Assembly (NCBI RefSeq): GCF_964229645.1
Contig: NZ_CAXREX010000183.1
Coordinates: forward strand, 1-17,913
From: Nioella sp964229645
Lineage (GTDB): Bacteria > Pseudomonadota > Alphaproteobacteria > Rhodobacterales > Rhodobacteraceae
Direction of reading: 5' to 3'
Length of the DNA stretch: 17,913 bases
The notes beneath the pieces were generated by a model. It ran no database searches and was not told the DNA's origin. It worked only from the letters and a program-made list of their open reading frames with translations. The translations under genes and the position numbers were made by a program. Positions 15,511 to 17,913 of the stretch are shown in pieces. Within the stretch, counting starts at the first letter, position 1. The number at the start of each line of letters is the position of its first letter.

Positions 15511-15581
15511 CCCCGCATATAGCGTAACTCGATGGGCCCCACACCATGGGTGCGAGGTCCGATCTCCCCTCTGGTCCGCGC

Positions 15582-16916
15582 TTACCAGTTGTCGCGGAAC
15601 CATTTGACCGCGCGGCGCAAGGACCGGGCGGGATACTTGTCGGCGGGCACTTCGAAGTCCCACCATTCGTCCTGCGGGTAGGCCGCGAAAAGCGCGAGCC
15701 CCACCGCCGCCGAGAAGGCCGGGCCACAGGCTGATTGCGGCAGGCCCTGCACCCGAAGCGGGCGGCCAAGACGCACCTGGTTGCCCAGGATGCGGCTGGC
15801 CAGCTGGTCCAGCCCGGGCATCTGGCTGCCGCCACCCGTCAGCACGATACGCTGCGAGGGCAAGTGGTCGAACCCCGCATCCTCCAGGATCGCCCGCACT
15901 TCTTCGAGGATTTCCTCGACGCGCGGGCGCATGATCCCGATCAGTTCCGCCCGGCTGACACCGCGCCGGTCATGTTCCCAGTCGCCGGTGTCGCCTTCCA
16001 GGTCGATCCGCTCGCGGTCGTCCATGCCGGTGGCCACCAGCCCGCCGAAGCGGGTCTTGATGCGCTCGGCATCCGCGGCGGGGATTTGCAGGCCCTGGCT
16101 GATGTCATTGGTCACGTGATCGCCGCCAAGGCGCACCGTGTCGGCATAGATCATGTGCTTCTTGATGAAGATGGACACGCCCGTGGTGCCGCCGCCCAGG
16201 TCGATGCAGGCCGCGCCCAGTTCCTGTTCGTCTTCAACCAGGCTCGACACGCCCGCCACGTAGGGCGACGAGGCGACGCCCGCCAGTTCCAGGTCGCAGC
16301 GCTTGACGCAATGCAGCAGCGTCTCGATCGCGTTTGCGTCGATGGTCAGCATATGCATGTCGGCGGTCAGCCGGTTGCCCACATGGCCGCGCGGATCCTT
16401 CAGGCCCGAGCGGTGATCGAGCGCGAAATTGACAGGCTGCGCATGCAGCACTTCGCGGCCCTCGCCGATATCGGGCAGGTCGCAGGCCGCCAGCGCGCGG
16501 GCCACGTCGCACTCGGTCACGGTGCCGGTCTGAAGGCTGGTCTCGCCCACCAGCCCATAGGACCGGGGCCGTGCGCCCGAGAAGCTGACGATCACGTGAT
16601 CGACGCGGATATTGGCCATCTTCTGTGCCGCCTGAACGGCAGTGCGGATCGCGCGTTCGGTTTCCTGAACGGTGTCGATCTCGCCAAAGCGCACCCCGCG
16701 CGAACGCGTGGTCGCCGCCCCGATGACGCGGAAATTGGATTGCCCGGCCATCGCCCCCACCCCGTCGGCGGGGCGCAGGTCGTCCGAGCTGTCGAAGCGC
16801 AGCACAAGGCACGAGGTCTTGTAGCTGCCGATATCGAGAATGGCGATGACGCCCCGGCGCATGGCTTCCTGGCGCTTGGCCCGCATGGCGCGCTGCGAAT
16901 GATACAGCATACTCAT
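15582..16916 (-). CDS. ftsA: Cell division protein FtsA
   Basis: FtsA is an actin-like ATPase that anchors FtsZ filaments to the inner membrane and recruits later division proteins. The product is 444 residues. The phosphate-1 motif reads ILDIGSYKTS (D28 to K33), the phosphate-2 motif CIDLGGGTTG has its aspartate at 239, and the adenosine motif is VLTGGGSQMPG. The C-terminus, RRAVKWFRDNW, is the amphipathic membrane-targeting helix. A tyrosine follows DIGS in the phosphate-1 loop where small residues are more usual; I do not know its effect. The ATG at 16916 overlaps the ftsQ stop as ATGA, and GGAGAG lies eight bases upstream, so translation is probably coupled to ftsQ. The N-terminus has about 20 basic residues before the actin fold, common in this lineage. 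Confidence 0.96.
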   Translation of the reverse strand: MSMLYHSQRAMRAKRQEAMRRGVIAILDIGSYKTSCLVLRFDSSDDLRPADGVGAMAGQSNFRVIGAATTRSRGVRFGEIDTVQETERAIRTAVQAAQKMANIRVDHVIVSFSGARPRSYGLVGETSLQTGTVTECDVARALAACDLPDIGEGREVLHAQPVNFALDHRSGLKDPRGHVGNRLTADMHMLTIDANAIETLLHCVKRCDLELAGVASSPYVAGVSSLVEDEQELGAACIDLGGGTTGVSIFIKKHMIYADTVRLGGDHVTNDISQGLQIPAADAERIKTRFGGLVATGMDDRERIDLEGDTGDWEHDRRGVSRAELIGIMRPRVEEILEEVRAILEDAGFDHLPSQRIVLTGGGSQMPGLDQLASRILGNQVRLGRPLRVQGLPQSACGPAFSAAVGLALFAAYPQDEWWDFEVPADKYPARSLRRAVKWFRDNW

Positions 16917-17821
16917 CCGTTCTGCTCTCCCATCGTCTCGTCCAGCTCCCGCATGCGGCGCAGTTCGGTCAGGGCCTGCGGGGTCAGTTGCAACACGGTC
17001 CGTTCGCCGTCGCGCAAGTCCACGCGCAGCACGTCCCGATCCAGAAGTTCCTGTGCGTCATGCAGCGCCAGCACCCGTTCCAGCGCGGTCACCGGGTCCT
17101 CGGCCGGCAGCAGGATGCGCGGCCCCTCTGCCAGCACGACATCCCACCGGCGTTCGCCCATGCGCACCAGCCCGCGCAGCCGCTCGCCCAAGGGGCGGGC
17201 CACGTCAAAGAGGGCCATCGCCTCGTCGGCGGCCAGGTTGGCGCCATCGCCGGACATCACCGGCAGATGGGTCATCTGCGGGCGCGCCATCAGCGGCGCG
17301 ACACGCTCGCCGCCCGCATCCACGATCCAGACGCCCTCGCGCGCCTGCCAGATCATCGCCGGGCGGCGCTCGGTGATCGTGACCGCCAGTTCTCCGCCCG
17401 CGCGCACGCGCAGCTCGGCCCGTTCGACGGCACGGATTTCCTCGACCCTGTCGCGCAGTCTCAGAAGGTCGAGATCGAAGGACGAGACGGGAAAGTCGAG
17501 CGCCAGCGTGGCGCGCACTTCTTCTGCAAGAACCGGGGTCGCGCCCTCGATCGACATCAGCGTGACGCGGAACTCGGGCCGATCTTCGATCGACCGGCGC
17601 ATCTCGGCCACGCTGTCCTGAAGACGCTGGATATTACCGGGGTCGGAGGCATAGAGCCCCAGGCCGCCCGCGATCACGAAGGCCGGCACCCCGACGCGAA
17701 GAAGCGAACGGAACAGCGGCGTCAGCCACAGGCGCTGCGCCCGGTAGGTCAGCCGCGACGGGGCCGGGTCGCGCGGGGCGCTGTTCTGGGCGGGCGTGCG
17801 ACGGGCGATCAGCGTCCGCAT
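16913..17821 (-). CDS. ftsQ: Cell division protein FtsQ
   Basis: FtsQ is a bitopic inner-membrane division protein that bridges the ring and the periplasmic peptidoglycan synthases. The 302-residue product has a basic cytosolic tail (1-39), one membrane segment (about 40-58, GVPAFVIAGGLGLY), a POTRA domain (about 84-152) and the FtsQ C-terminal domain with ITERRPAMIWQ and WIVDAGGERV. I chose the ATG at 17821 because GGAGG (17829-17833) lies seven bases upstream. An alternative in-frame start at 17872 would add 17 residues and overlap ddl more deeply. The gene overlaps the ddl stop by 13 bases and the ftsA start by four. Its ribosome binding site lies within ddl, which suggests strict translational coupling along ddl-ftsQ-ftsA. 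Confidence 0.95.
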   Translation of the reverse strand: MRTLIARRTPAQNSAPRDPAPSRLTYRAQRLWLTPLFRSLLRVGVPAFVIAGGLGLYASDPGNIQRLQDSVAEMRRSIEDRPEFRVTLMSIEGATPVLAEEVRATLALDFPVSSFDLDLLRLRDRVEEIRAVERAELRVRAGGELAVTITERRPAMIWQAREGVWIVDAGGERVAPLMARPQMTHLPVMSGDGANLAADEAMALFDVARPLGERLRGLVRMGERRWDVVLAEGPRILLPAEDPVTALERVLALHDAQELLDRDVLRVDLRDGERTVLQLTPQALTELRRMRELDETMGEQNG

Positions 17822-17913
17822 GAGGCATCCTCCACCATCCAGCGACACATCTGCCCGAAGCTGATCCCGCAATGCACGCCCTGCTCGGGCGAAAGCGAGG
17901 TGGGCGTCATGCC
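17809..17913 (-). CDS. ddl: D-alanine-D-alanine ligase (Ddl), C-terminal end
   Basis: Reading the minus strand from the window edge gives 34 residues before a TGA at 17811-17809. They begin GMTPTSLSPEQG, continue with CGISFGQMCRWMVEDAS and end CGR. GMTPTSL is the conserved block just after the Mg2+-binding asparagine of Ddl, and the ending matches the last helix of these ligases. Ddl joins two D-alanines with ATP for peptidoglycan precursors in the cytosol. The position directly upstream of ftsQ is the standard one for ddlB in the division and cell-wall cluster. Most of the gene, including the ATP-grasp domain, lies outside the window. It overlaps ftsQ by 13 bases. Confidence 0.88.
   Translation of the reverse strand, partial: GMTPTSLSPEQGVHCGISFGQMCRWMVEDASCGR

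Noticed and set aside
15735..17621. 628-codon open frame on the plus strand opposite ftsA and ftsQ
   Set aside because: It runs through two genuine genes, changes character at their boundary and has no recognisable motif.
1..17913. CRISPR arrays, insertion sequences, integrase sites or tRNA genes
   Set aside because: I saw no regularly spaced repeats, transposase-like genes, terminal inverted repeats or cloverleaf sequences on either strand, and composition is uniform.

Overview
This is a GC-rich alphaproteobacterial chromosome segment, most likely from the Rhodobacteraceae (Roseobacter/Rhodobacter group). The evidence is the gene order ddl-ftsQ-ftsA-ftsZ-lpxC-bamD-recN, the aerobic-type cobaltochelatase subunits CobS and CobT, the FtsZ C-terminal peptide ending IPAFLRRQ, and an intergenic element that I associate, from memory, with this family. 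Almost every base is accounted for by core genes. I see no CRISPR array, transposon, phage gene, tRNA or rRNA.

Left half, plus strand (1-7885): the 3' end of an HI0933-type flavoprotein; cobS (AAA+ cobaltochelatase subunit); a small lipoprotein of the staphylococcal-nuclease family; two unrecognised secreted proteins; cobT (vWA cobaltochelatase subunit); a cytosolic Xaa-Pro aminopeptidase; and a DUF427 protein. CobS and CobT act together with CobN to insert cobalt in aerobic vitamin B12 synthesis. Here their genes are about 1.9 kb apart, separated by three genes for exported proteins. cobN is not in the window.

Right half, minus strand (7980-17913): read in the direction of transcription, from the right edge, this is the end of the division and cell-wall cluster. 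It holds ddl (3' end only), ftsQ, ftsA, ftsZ, lpxC, bamD and recN, then a divergent CLC chloride transporter or channel. ddl, ftsQ and ftsA overlap one another and are probably translationally coupled. ftsZ has its own 248-bp upstream region with a candidate promoter and repeat motifs, and a strong intrinsic terminator behind it. lpxC appears to start at a TTG codon. bamD and recN are 24 bp apart and probably cotranscribed. Division (FtsQAZ), lipid A synthesis (LpxC) and outer-membrane protein assembly (BamD) are thus linked on one strand.

I did not find a previously undescribed system. The most useful leads are the altered CLC motifs, the control region between ftsA and ftsZ, the palindrome at the nuclease-lipoprotein start, the hairpin-plus-motif element after cobT, and the start codon of lpxC.
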